From JACVRW01 sp963850205 (GTDB lineage: Bacteria; Actinomycetota; Thermoleophilia; Solirubrobacterales; Thermoleophilaceae): DNA of 64,000 bases. Below the pieces are notes generated by a model. The model did not search any database and had not been told where the DNA came from. It saw only the letters and a list, made by a program, of their open reading frames with translations. Where the stretch lies: positions 238,005-302,004 of the forward strand of contig CAWKKJ010000012.1 in assembly GCA_963850205.1 (NCBI GenBank), given 5' to 3'. Position numbers and translations under genes: made by a program. Shown one piece after another: positions 56,874-64,000 of the stretch (positions are counted from its first letter, which is position 1; every line of letters starts with the position of its first letter).

Positions 56874-58175
56874 TTAGACGTGCGCGCCCGCGCCGGTCAA
56901 GCCGAGCTGCTCGATCAGGCCGGCGGCCCGCTCGGTGCCGGGAGCGGCCTGGAGTCGCCCCGAAAGCGCGGACAGCCGCCCGCGCAGCGCCTCGTCGGCG
57001 AGGAGCCGGTCGACTGCAGCGCGCAGCTCCGCGGGCTCGTGCCCGTAGGTGTCGAGCCGAATGCCGAACCCGGTCTCGTGGATCCGCTGGGCGTTGTCGT
57101 ACTGGTCCCAGAAGACCGGGAGAACGACCATGGGCTTGCCGTAGTAGAGCGACTCCGTGACGGTGTTATTGCCCCCGTGGGTGATCACCAGGTCGACCTG
57201 GGGGAGGATCGACGCCTGGGGGAGGAACTCCGCGCCGATCATGTTCTCGGCCAGCCGGAGCTCCTCGTGCTGGGGTCCCATCGACACGATCACCTGGTAG
57301 GGAGCGTCGGCGAGCGAGTCGATCAGCTCCTGCATGAGCTCCACGTCGCCGGAGGCCAGCGATCCCAGGCTCAGGTAGACGAGCGGGCCCTCCCTCGACG
57401 CCGGTTCGAGAAGCGTCCAGTCGTCGTCGGTGGTCCGCACGCTCGCCTCGAGGTTGTGCCAGCGGGGGCCGAGCGGCCGCTCCCGGCCGTAGTCGATCTC
57501 CGCCGGGTAGAGCCAGAGGTTGAGCCAGGGCGACTCGTGCATGAACTCGAGCTCGGGCAGTTCCGGCGCCCCGCGCTCGCGGCAGAACTCGTCGAAGCCG
57601 GCGTGCAGCTCGGAGTGCGAGCGCGCGAACTCCTCCCGGTAGGCCGGCCAGCCGGAGCGGTCGCCGGTGGGGTAGCCGGAGAAGGCCGGCGGCACCGCCG
57701 GGTCCCTTAGCTCGGCTGGGTTGCACGAAACGATGCGGACCCAGGGGCGGCCGCTCGCCATCAGCGCCGGGAAGCTCACGACGTTGTCCTCGACGATCAC
57801 GGCGGGCTGAAGCTCGTCGATGATCTCGACCAGGCGCTCGTCCACATGCTTGGCGCCGTCGGTGAGCGCCTCGAAGGTGGGGGCGATGAAGCCCTCGAGC
57901 TGCTCGATCGTCGGCTTGCGAAACACCGGGGCGGTCTCGCGGATGAAGTCCTTCCAGAACTGGCCGGGATCCTCCTCGGCCTCCGAGGGCGGGCCCAAGC
58001 GCATCAGCCGCTCCTCGAAGCCCTTGGCCTCCAACGCGCCCTCGAAGGACTCCTCGATGATGAACACCACCCGATGCCCGCGCCGGCGCAGCACGTCCCC
58101 GATGCCGACGCAGTTGTTCGTCGGCCCGTACGCGCTCTCGGGGAAGAACACCACGGTCTGGGCCGGCCGGGTCAC
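56874..58175 (-). CDS. MGT-type glycosyltransferase (GT-B, UGT-like)
   Basis: 433 residues. N-terminal acceptor domain starts VVFFPESAYGPTNNCVGIGDVLRRRGH. The C-terminal nucleotide-sugar domain has VYLSLGSLAS, LPQASILPQVDLVITHGGNNTVTES and GKPMVVLPVFWDQYDNAQR, the UGT/MGT PSPG-like region. It transfers a sugar to a hydrophobic acceptor (macrolide, sterol or pigment). The GTG at 58175 follows TAGCGT by 8 bases; the longer frame reads through the tRNA-Pro gene and is not real. Confidence 0.87.
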   Translation of the reverse strand: MTRPAQTVVFFPESAYGPTNNCVGIGDVLRRRGHRVVFIIEESFEGALEAKGFEERLMRLGPPSEAEEDPGQFWKDFIRETAPVFRKPTIEQLEGFIAPTFEALTDGAKHVDERLVEIIDELQPAVIVEDNVVSFPALMASGRPWVRIVSCNPAELRDPAVPPAFSGYPTGDRSGWPAYREEFARSHSELHAGFDEFCRERGAPELPELEFMHESPWLNLWLYPAEIDYGRERPLGPRWHNLEASVRTTDDDWTLLEPASREGPLVYLSLGSLASGDVELMQELIDSLADAPYQVIVSMGPQHEELRLAENMIGAEFLPQASILPQVDLVITHGGNNTVTESLYYGKPMVVLPVFWDQYDNAQRIHETGFGIRLDTYGHEPAELRAAVDRLLADEALRGRLSALSGRLQAAPGTERAAGLIEQLGLTGAGAHV

Positions 58176-58183
58176 GGCGGAGG

Positions 58184-58189
58184 ACGCTA
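58184..58189 (-). promoter_or_regulatory. -10 box (TAGCGT) of the glycosyltransferase gene
   Basis: TAGCGT on the minus strand ends 8 bases before the GTG at 58175 and sits 15 bp from the 5' end of the divergent tRNA-Pro. Confidence 0.45.
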
Positions 58190-58204
58190 TCGTCCCCTCG
58201 CGAA

Positions 58205-58278
58205 CGGGGCGTGGCGCAGTCTGGTAGCGCATTCGGCTGGGGGCCGAAAGGTCGCTGGTTCAAATCCAGTCGCCCCGA
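58205..58278 (+). tRNA. tRNA-Pro (anticodon GGG)
   Basis: 74 nt. Acceptor CGGGGCG/CGCCCCG plus discriminator A, anticodon arm TTCGG-CTGGGGG-CCGAA, T-loop GTTCAAATC. CCA not encoded. Confidence 0.95.
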
Positions 58279-58639
58279 CTCCCGAGTTAGGCCCGCAGCG
58301 CTCCGCGAAGCCGCGCAAACCGCATAGCTATGCGGAGCCCGCGGGGCCTTGTGGGGTGGTGCGGGGCACGCCGGTGACGCAAACCGTGGACGCAGCGAGC
58401 GCTGAGGAGTGACGCACCTGGGTACCCGCGCCTCGGTGCGCCCCCTGCACAGCCCATCTGACCACAACCCCGGGCAGCGTGACCCTAGCGCCGCAAACGG
58501 GCGCTACCCCGCGCACCCGCTGGGGCTGCTGCTCTTCGTCCAGAGCGACATTGTTGGTCCGGGGGCGTACTCCAATGACCTGTCGGCTGTCATCCGGGGA
58601 TGGCAGGACTGGAACCGGCGAACGCGAACCCCAGACATT
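58279..58639. other. Region without a clear gene between tRNA-Pro and the AI-2E permease
   Basis: 361 bp. Contains a perfect 16-bp palindrome CCGCATAGCTATGCGG (58320-58335), which may be part of the tRNA terminator or a protein-binding site. On the minus strand at 58596-58620 there is a tRNA T-arm-like sequence (GGTTCCAGTCC) with an acceptor-like CATCCCC. The permease frame is open here to a start at 58409, but this stretch does not look like permease sequence. Confidence 0.5.
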
Positions 58640-59782
58640 GTGGAGTCCAGCGGCAATGCCGGCGACCGCGTCGAGATCGACGCGCGCGAACTGAGCGACA
58701 TCGTCTGGGTTCCGCAATGGCTGCGCGGCGCGGGGCAGGCGTCGTGGCTCCTGGTCGGCTTGGGGCTGTTGGTGGTCGGCATTATTTGGCTGCTTTCGCT
58801 CACGCATGTGATCGTGCTCCCGGTGCTCACGGCGGGGATCGTCGCCGCCGTCGCGTCGCCGCTGGTGGCCTGGATGCACAGGCACGGCATCCCGCGCGGG
58901 CTCGGCACGGCGCTGCTGATGCTCGCGATCATCGCCACCGCCGTCGGAATGACGGTCGTGGTCGTCGGTGGCATCGTCGGCGAGGCAACCTCTGCCGAGT
59001 CCACCCTCTCCGACGCCCAGGACAAGCTCGTCGGCTGGCTTGATGACCTCGGAGTCGATTCCGGCGCCGCCGAGGACACGCGGGACGAGGCCAGCTCGGC
59101 GACGACCGACAGCGTCACCGCGCTGCTTCACGGCGTTGCAGGCGGACTCAGCGCCCTCTCGTCGCTCGTCTTCTTCCTCGCGATGACCGCACTCAGCCTC
59201 TTCTTCCTGCTCAAGGACGGCCCGACGATCCGCGCCTGGACCGAGCGGCACCTCGGGGTGCCGCTCGGCGTTGCGAAGACGATCAGCCGGCGTGTGCTCG
59301 GCGCGCTTCGCGGCTATTTCCTGGGGACGACGATAGTCGCGGCGTTTAACGCGGTCGTGGTCGCGATCGGCGCCTGGGTGCTCGGGGTGCCGCTGATCGG
59401 AACGATCGTCGCGGTCACTTTCATCGGCGCCTACATCCCCTACCTCGGCGCCTGGGGCGCGGGCGCGTTTTCTGTCCTGATGGCGCTCGGCGGCGCCGGG
59501 CCCGACGCCGCCGCCGGAATGATCGTCCTCCAGCTGCTCGCCAACAGCATCCTCCAGCAGCTCGTCCAGCCGTTTGCGATGGGGGCCGCGCTCGGCCTCC
59601 ATCCGCTCGCCGTGCTGATCGTGACCATCGCGGGGGGCGCACTGTTCGGAACGATCGGACTGATCCTCGCCGCGCCGCTGACATCGGCGGTCGTCAAGAT
59701 CTCGGCTGATCTCGGCCGGGCACGGGCGCAGGCGAGCCCGGCACCCGGCACGCCAGGCCCAGCGGGAGCGGCGCCAGCATAG
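58640..59782 (+). CDS. AI-2E/PerM-family transporter
   Basis: About 380 residues from the GTG at 58640 (a frame-open alternative begins at 58409). Two N-terminal helices (SWLLVGLGLLVVGIIWLL, VIVLPVLTAGIVAAVASPLVAWM), an extracytoplasmic helical segment (residues about 120-160), then the conserved FFLAMTALSLFFLLKDGP, ALRGYFLGTTIVAAFNA, PYLGAWGAGAF and a terminal GLILAAPLTSAVVKI. This is the AI-2 exporter/PerM permease fold; substrate unknown. Pro/Ala-rich tail. No TANNNT box precedes it. Confidence 0.8.
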   Translation: MESSGNAGDRVEIDARELSDIVWVPQWLRGAGQASWLLVGLGLLVVGIIWLLSLTHVIVLPVLTAGIVAAVASPLVAWMHRHGIPRGLGTALLMLAIIATAVGMTVVVVGGIVGEATSAESTLSDAQDKLVGWLDDLGVDSGAAEDTRDEASSATTDSVTALLHGVAGGLSALSSLVFFLAMTALSLFFLLKDGPTIRAWTERHLGVPLGVAKTISRRVLGALRGYFLGTTIVAAFNAVVVAIGAWVLGVPLIGTIVAVTFIGAYIPYLGAWGAGAFSVLMALGGAGPDAAAGMIVLQLLANSILQQLVQPFAMGAALGLHPLAVLIVTIAGGALFGTIGLILAAPLTSAVVKISADLGRARAQASPAPGTPGPAGAAPA

Positions 59783-60022
59783 GGCGGAGTAGATGTCCCA
59801 CCGCCCCTTCCACAAGCGAGGCGACGAACGCATCTTCGTGCTCGGGGGAGGGAAGTGCCCCTCCCGATTCGCGGCGGGCGGCTACCACTGCGCGACGCGA
59901 GGGCCGGGCCAGTTCTTGCGCCTGTGGCAGCGGCTTCGCGGCACGCACCTGCCGCCCAGCGTTCGACATTTTCATCCCGTCGCGGGATGATCCGAATGGG
60001 ACCCGACGATGGAGTGTGCCGT

Positions 60023-60493
60023 GTGAGTCGCAAACCCGCTTCCCGAGGGGCGTCTTCGATCAGGGGCGCGCTGCGCCTTGGTTTGCTCGTCGCGGGGTTA
60101 CTGCTGATCACGGCAGCGGCGGTCGGCTGCGGAGAGTCGGACGAGGAGAAGGCCCAGACAGAAGTGTGCGACGCCCGCGCCGACATGCAGAAACAGGTCG
60201 ACGAGCTGGCGGGGCTCACGCCTGCGACGGCGACGGCCGATGGCGTGGAGGGGAACCTCAACGCCATCGAGGACGACCTCAAGCAGATCAAGGACGCGCG
60301 GGGCGACCTCAGCGAGGAGCGAAAGCAGGAGGTCGATTCGGCGACCCAGGAGTTCTCCTCCGAACTCGAGTCGATCGCGAGCGGCCTCACTTCGGATCTC
60401 TCCCTCGGTGGCGCGGAGGCCAAGCTGCAGACCGCGGGCAAGCAGCTGGCAAGCTCCTATCAGCAGACCTTCGCCCAGATCGACTGCGAATAA
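60023..60493 (+). CDS. Putative lipoprotein with helical mature domain
   Basis: 156 residues from GTG 60023 (ATG at 59996 also in frame). Basic start, hydrophobic core LGLLVAGLLLITAAAVGC with lipobox AVGC, then a charged helical domain (TEVCDARADMQKQVDEL, DDLKQIKDARGDLSEERKQEV) ending in a second cysteine (QIDCE) that may pair with the first mature-domain cysteine. Extracytoplasmic, membrane-anchored, function unknown. Confidence 0.65.
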   Translation: MSRKPASRGASSIRGALRLGLLVAGLLLITAAAVGCGESDEEKAQTEVCDARADMQKQVDELAGLTPATATADGVEGNLNAIEDDLKQIKDARGDLSEERKQEVDSATQEFSSELESIASGLTSDLSLGGAEAKLQTAGKQLASSYQQTFAQIDCE

Positions 60494-61337
60494 CGCTGCA
60501 GGAGAGTTGGCTGCGCGCGGCGCCGAGCGCTCAGGCCAGGAAGTCTTCAGGCGTCCGGCGGCCAGCAGCGTTCCATGCGCGGCTGCGGAAAAAACGGGAA
60601 AACGGGCCGTGTAGGGGAAATACACCGCCACTGCGCCCTCGCCCCCCGGCGTTACGCTGCTCGCGTGAGCGTCACGGTCGAGCCGCGCCCTCGCTTCCAG
60701 CTCGCTGAGGGCTCAAGCCCGCCAGCCCCTAGCCCGGGGCGCACAAGGCCTCAAGTGGGCTGGGTCAGCGCGCGAGCCTGGGCGCCCTCAGGTTCGCACC
60801 CTGCTGCCCCGTGTCGTCCTTAGCAACCACGAAGTTGGCATCGACCCGCGCTACTGCTTCTGCCTCGATGCGATAGCGAAGCTCCGCGTGGCTCGGCGCC
60901 TCTCGGCGCTGCTGCTGATCGCGCGAGGCGGTAGCGTGAGAAGGCCCGTGGACTGTGTGCTGCTGCTTCTCGAAGCAGCCGAGGCCGCCCCTCGTGGCTA
61001 CGGCCGTGACGCCGACGACGGCCCGTGGTGGAGGTGTCAGCACCCGCGCTCCCACGGGGGCGGCCGTCCCCGCTTGTGGCGCGCCCGCTGCGGCAGCAGG
61101 GACGCACAGCTCGCGACCACCGACCTCGTGTGCCGCTTCGTCGCCGAGCGACCTTGAGCGCGAGCTCGCACCGCACGCCGACCTCCTGCGCCGGCTGGCG
61201 TGGAGGCGAGGCCGCTTCGGCACCCGACGGAGCGTGTGGGGCTACACGTCGCGCCGATCCTCGCGCGCATCGGCGGCTACCCCGCGGATGCGGCGTAGCA
61301 CGCCCGGCACGCGCATGAAAGCGAGGAGCTCACCGAG
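60494..61337. other. No convincing gene (844 bp)
   Basis: Several overlapping frames are open on both strands (for example 60888-61157 plus, 60765-61223 minus), but none has a recognisable domain, a TANNNT box or a good Shine-Dalgarno, and each is rich in Arg/Pro/Ala as expected for random GC-rich frames. It may contain decayed genes. Confidence 0.5.
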
Positions 61338-61799
61338 CTACGACGTGAGCTCTGCGCTGTGGTCATTCAGCGCGTCCTCGAGGAACCCGAGGACGATCCC
61401 GAACACTGCGTGGCGGATCGTCGCCTGGCCGAAGGCTCGGCGGTTGGCGGCGAGCTTCGGCAGCTCCTTGCGGGCAGGGTGGTAGCGGTCCATCAGCGGC
61501 CCGGCCGTCGGCCAGGTCGCGACGTGCTGGATGAGACCCATTAGCAGCCCGCGGAGGACCGGCGGCCCCGGCAGGAATGGCTTGAGCCGCGTGTATGCGG
61601 CGCCGAAGATGGCGCCGTTCTGCACGTGGAGCGCGAAGCCGATGGGTCGCCAGTCGTCCCCGCGCGTGACGAGCTTGCCCAAGATCTCGACGTCGTCGTA
61701 CTTGGATTTGAAGAGGCGCTTGTCGAGGGGCTGCTCGAGCGTCATCACCACGGTCGCGATCGCACCCGCAACCCCGCCTCGCAAGCTCGTCTGCAGCAT
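61338..61799 (-). CDS. Membrane protein, uncharacterised (153 aa)
   Basis: Hydrophobic segments near the N-terminus (GGVAGAIATVVMTLEQPLD), middle (ALHVQNGAIFGAAYTRL), about 85-100 (VLRGLLMGLIQHVATWP) and C-terminus (HAVFGIVLGFLEDAL), with a polar basic loop carrying DRYHP. Resembles small DUF1440/DUF6789-like inner-membrane proteins in layout only. Start ATG 61799. Neighbours give no functional hint. Confidence 0.6.
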   Translation of the reverse strand: MLQTSLRGGVAGAIATVVMTLEQPLDKRLFKSKYDDVEILGKLVTRGDDWRPIGFALHVQNGAIFGAAYTRLKPFLPGPPVLRGLLMGLIQHVATWPTAGPLMDRYHPARKELPKLAANRRAFGQATIRHAVFGIVLGFLEDALNDHSAELTS

Positions 61800-62019
61800 T
61801 GGTCGAGCATGTCAGGGTTTCTGCGCTGGTACAACCGCCGCCGGCCATCGCCGCGATCGCCGATCTGCCACGTGTTGAGGCGGCTTGGCGGAACCCGGGC
61901 GAGCTAGTGCGCGGGGTGATTTTAGAGCTTGGTGCAGCCGCTGTGCAGGTGGTCTGCACGGTGCGGGGCTGATGAACAGTTGTGCGCCAGTCTCAGGGTT
62001 GCTCCAACGACCGCGGGTT

Positions 62020-62334
62020 TCAAAGGGCGGGACGCAGGATGAGCATCCCCCGGCTCGCGACGAGATGTGCCAAGTCGTCCGCCAAGCGTTGGACGTGTTC
62101 GCTCGCCTGTTGCTCGAAGCGCTCCACTCCGAGGATCTCGGCGATCAGGACATAATCGGCTTGACTGGTGGACTGTCCGGGCACGTCCGCCGGCCGCGTA
62201 AGCCGCCATTCCGAGATCGTGTCCAGCGACCCGCGGACGATGTCGCGATCCTCCGTCATCAGACGCTCAAAGTCGTCGGCCAGTTCCGGCGAACGCAACT
62301 TAAACCAGATGAGGAGGGTTGCGGGAGGACTCAT
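62020..62334 (-). CDS. Antibiotic biosynthesis monooxygenase-like (ABM) domain protein
   Basis: 104 residues. TLLIWFKLRSPELADDFERLMTEDRDIVRG, then ISEWRLTRP, YVLIAEILGVERFEQQASEHVQRL is the strand-helix-strand pattern of a dimeric ferredoxin-like ABM/stress-responsive domain. Start ATG 62334. Lies 20 bp after the alpha/beta hydrolase stop on the same strand and is probably co-transcribed with it. Confidence 0.6.
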   Translation of the reverse strand: MSPPATLLIWFKLRSPELADDFERLMTEDRDIVRGSLDTISEWRLTRPADVPGQSTSQADYVLIAEILGVERFEQQASEHVQRLADDLAHLVASRGMLILRPAL

Positions 62335-62354
62335 GCCGCCGCCGTGCGTGCTCC

Positions 62355-63176
62355 TCACGCCGGACTCGACTGCCGGGCGTGGCGCAGCGCCCAGTCCAGC
62401 GCGTAGTCGGCGACCTGCTCCCAGCCCGGCCAGGCGGGCAGCAGGTGCGGCCCCTCGAACTCCTTGACCTCGGTGACCGTGTCGGACTTGTAGTGCTTGG
62501 CGTTGGACCGCTGGATCGACGGCGGCATCAGGTGGTCGCTGCCGCCGGAGATGAACAGCAGCGGCGCGCGCTCGTCGTTGCCGTAGTCGACCCAGGTGTC
62601 GTCCTTGCCCGGGTGGATGTTGGCCAGCGCGCTGCCCCAGAAGATCTCCCCGGACGCGGGGATGTGGTAGCGCTCGTACAGTCGCCGCGCCTCGTCCTCC
62701 GGGAAGCCGTTGGTGAACGTATAGCTCCACTGCTCGAACGTGAGGCCCACGGCCTTGTGGCGGTTGGCCGGGTTCTTGAGCACCGGGAACGAGGCCCGGA
62801 TCTGCGACAGCGGCACCCGCTTGACGCCCTCGGTCGGGGCCGAGTTGATCGCCACGCCGGCAGCGCCGAAGCCGTGGTCGAGCAAGACCTGCGTGAACAC
62901 GCCGCCGGCCGAATGGCCGATCAGGATCGCCGGCGAGTCGAGCGCGCTGACGGTCGCCTCTAGGTGCTCGACGATCTGGGGCACGGTGACCTGCTCGATC
63001 GGCGTCGGGTCGGCGTTGAGCGCCTCCACCTCGACCTCGAAGCCGGGATACGCCGGGGCGAGCACGCGGTGGCCGCGCCCCTCGTACCTGGCGATCCAGT
63101 GCTCCCACGAGCGCGGAGTCACCCAGAACCCGTGGATCAAGACGATGGTCTCGGAGGCAGTCGGCTCGAGGCTCAC
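62355..63176 (-). CDS. Alpha/beta hydrolase
   Basis: 273 residues. Oxyanion strand VLIHGFWVTPRSWE, nucleophile elbow IGHSAGG, a late acid in FISGGSDHLMPP and the catalytic His in EGPHLLPAW. The triad is complete. Serine esterase, lipase or haloperoxidase-like enzyme, cytoplasmic. GTG start at 63176 with an AAGGGA Shine-Dalgarno 10 bases upstream, unlike the leaderless genes to the left. Confidence 0.85.
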   Translation of the reverse strand: MSLEPTASETIVLIHGFWVTPRSWEHWIARYEGRGHRVLAPAYPGFEVEVEALNADPTPIEQVTVPQIVEHLEATVSALDSPAILIGHSAGGVFTQVLLDHGFGAAGVAINSAPTEGVKRVPLSQIRASFPVLKNPANRHKAVGLTFEQWSYTFTNGFPEDEARRLYERYHIPASGEIFWGSALANIHPGKDDTWVDYGNDERAPLLFISGGSDHLMPPSIQRSNAKHYKSDTVTEVKEFEGPHLLPAWPGWEQVADYALDWALRHARQSSPA

Positions 63177-63226
63177 GGCGTCGTCCCTTCTCGTGGGTTG
63201 AAATCCGACTCCCGCGCCGAGATACG

Positions 63227-63520
63227 TTACCTGGCCGGTCGAGGCGGCGGGCCGCCGCGCAGACCACCGTTCACACCCCTACCTCGCCGTCCTCGTGATC
63301 GATCTCGCCGACGGCGCCGCCGCGGCGGTTGACACGCTCGCCGATCCGATTGACCCTGCTGCTCGTTGATGATCCGCTCTACCTCGTCCAGGGCCCCCCG
63401 CCCGCAGAGCGTGCGCAAGAGTTCGGTGGTCCAGTTCACAGGCAGCCGCCTCCCCCGGTACCAGGTTCGCACGGCCTCCTCGTCGACGGCGTGTGGTTCG
63501 TGCGGACTGCTGCTTTCCAT
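63227..63520 (-). CDS. Small hypothetical protein with Arg-rich tail
   Basis: 97 residues from ATG 63520. The first 55 residues (EEAVRTWYRGRRLPVNWTTELLRTLCGRGALDEVERIINEQQG) look like genuine helical protein. The Arg/Pro/Gly-rich remainder could be a disordered tail or read-through of a frameshift. Family unknown. Confidence 0.4.
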   Translation of the reverse strand: MESSSPHEPHAVDEEAVRTWYRGRRLPVNWTTELLRTLCGRGALDEVERIINEQQGQSDRRACQPPRRRRRRDRSRGRRGRGVNGGLRGGPPPRPAR

Positions 63521-63573
63521 GCAAACCTCCAAGATCGGCACGAAGGGGGACCGTCGGTGGTGCCGGGTCCGCC

Positions 63574-63792
63574 TTACTGGATGCCGCGTGGCGAGGCGGG
63601 ACGAGCACGATCGTGGGCTTCATGCGAGTTCTCGTCGGTTGGCGGAGTCGGGACGCCCCGCCAGGGCGGCAGCAACCTGCGCGTCTCGTCCGCGTCGGTG
63701 GGGTGGCTGCGGGGGATCGCCAGCTGCTCCTCCTTCGGCCGCTCGCGCCAGTACGGGTCCCGCATGAAAATCCAATCGAAATCGGTAGGCAT
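63574..63792 (-). CDS. Small hypothetical protein (72 aa)
   Basis: From ATG 63792: MPTDFDWIFMRDPYWRERPKEE, a Trp/Arg-rich segment, then a Pro/Asp-rich probably disordered tail. Not recognised. It lies 53 bp upstream of the previous small ORF on the same strand. Weak evidence beyond composition. Confidence 0.35.
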   Translation of the reverse strand: MPTDFDWIFMRDPYWRERPKEEQLAIPRSHPTDADETRRLLPPWRGVPTPPTDENSHEAHDRARPASPRGIQ

Positions 63793-64000
63793 TGCGCAAA
63801 TCCTCCTCAGTGATGCCACGAGGACCCTCACCAGTCGGTCGCCCGACGAGAACTCGGCCACTCCGAGCGACGCTTCTCCGCGCTGACCCCTTCACGTGGT
63901 GTCATGCAGGACTGGCGAGAATCGGCCGTGCGTTTGTCATGCAGCGAGGGTCCTCTAGGCGGGGCACTCTCGCATCGGCCGGGTGGCCAGCCTGCCTGGC

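Noticed and set aside
58176..58232. Longer N-terminus for the glycosyltransferase (start 58232).
   Set aside because: The extra codons read through the tRNA-Pro gene; GTG 58175 has a -10 box at the right distance.
58320..58335. CCGCATAGCTATGCGG as an intrinsic terminator for tRNA-Pro.
   Set aside because: Perfect palindrome without a loop or a following T run; could be a binding site, so it was not called a terminator.
59793..59990. 65-codon plus ORF starting MSHRPFHKRGDER.
   Set aside because: No domain, no ribosome-binding signal and random-looking composition.
60765..61223. 152-codon minus-strand ORF and the overlapping plus-strand ORF at 60888-61157.
   Set aside because: Both are plausible only in short stretches, neither has a start signal or domain, and the two are mutually exclusive.
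1..64000. CRISPR arrays, rRNA genes and prophage structural genes.
   Set aside because: No regularly spaced direct repeats, no rRNA-conserved segments and no phage capsid, tail or terminase proteins were seen.

Overview
The window is about 70% GC and almost fully coding, with short intergenic gaps and many ATGA/GTGA start-stop overlaps. It carries a complete F420 biosynthesis set, a luciferase-like F420 oxidoreductase, ethylmalonyl-CoA pathway genes and a DUF559 protein. Together these point to a high-GC actinobacterium, most likely class Thermoleophilia (Solirubrobacterales-like). That placement is inference from gene content; there is no rRNA in the window.

Layout. 1-9.7 kb: FAD oxidoreductase (cut by the window edge) divergent from an aldehyde dehydrogenase, a methyltransferase, an FUSC-type membrane protein coupled to an acetolactate-synthase-like ThDP enzyme, a CaiB-type CoA-transferase, a CXXC protein, an LLM-class F420 oxidoreductase and a second methyltransferase. 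9.7-17.9 kb: meaB (apparently broken by two 1-bp shifts), an AbiEi/DUF559 protein, an IS30 element, ethylmalonyl-CoA mutase, an MBL hydrolase with clpS, and crotonyl-CoA carboxylase/reductase with a small coupled protein. 17.9-26.5 kb: DHA2 exporter, a solute-binding/VWA operon, a PD-(D/E)XK coiled-coil protein, a lipoprotein, an acyltransferase and ygfZ. 26.5-29.5 kb: a probable metal-responsive operon (two-domain multicopper oxidase, 17-codon ORF, ZIP transporter, DtxR/MntR regulator) behind two tandem TTAG-N6-CTAA palindromes. 31.2-37.7 kb: fbiC, a PhoX-like protein, and the opposite-strand operon npdG-cofD-cofC-cofE. 37.8-50.7 kb: acyl-CoA metabolism (BadH-like SDR, HMG-CoA lyase, enoyl-CoA hydratase, 3-hydroxybutyryl-CoA dehydrogenase, acyl-CoA carboxylase beta subunit, acetoacetyl-CoA synthetase) mixed with transporters and an M28 peptidase. 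51.8-58.3 kb: five tRNAs (Leu-CAA, Leu-UAG, Trp-CCA, Gly-UCC, Pro-GGG), a phosphotriesterase-like protein, a flippase-like protein with a sigma-region-4-like tail, an EEP hydrolase, an ACT-domain protein and a glycosyltransferase. 58.3-64 kb: a looser region with an AI-2E-type permease, a lipoprotein, small proteins, an alpha/beta hydrolase and an 840-bp stretch with no convincing gene.

Metabolic picture. The ketone-body, beta-oxidation, carboxylase and ethylmalonyl-CoA genes together would activate acetoacetate, interconvert C4 acyl-CoAs, and carboxylate and rearrange crotonyl-CoA-derived ethylmalonyl-CoA for acetyl-CoA assimilation. F420 made by the 31-38 kb cluster would serve the LLM oxidoreductase, with NpdG linking F420H2 and NADPH.

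The most striking global signal is regulatory. About 25 gene starts have a TANNNT hexamer ending 6-10 bases before the start codon, which is the spacing expected when transcription begins at or next to the start codon. This suggests leaderless mRNAs dominate here, including divergent gene pairs with overlapping promoters. The best candidate for an under-described system is the copper oxidase/ZIP/DtxR operon.
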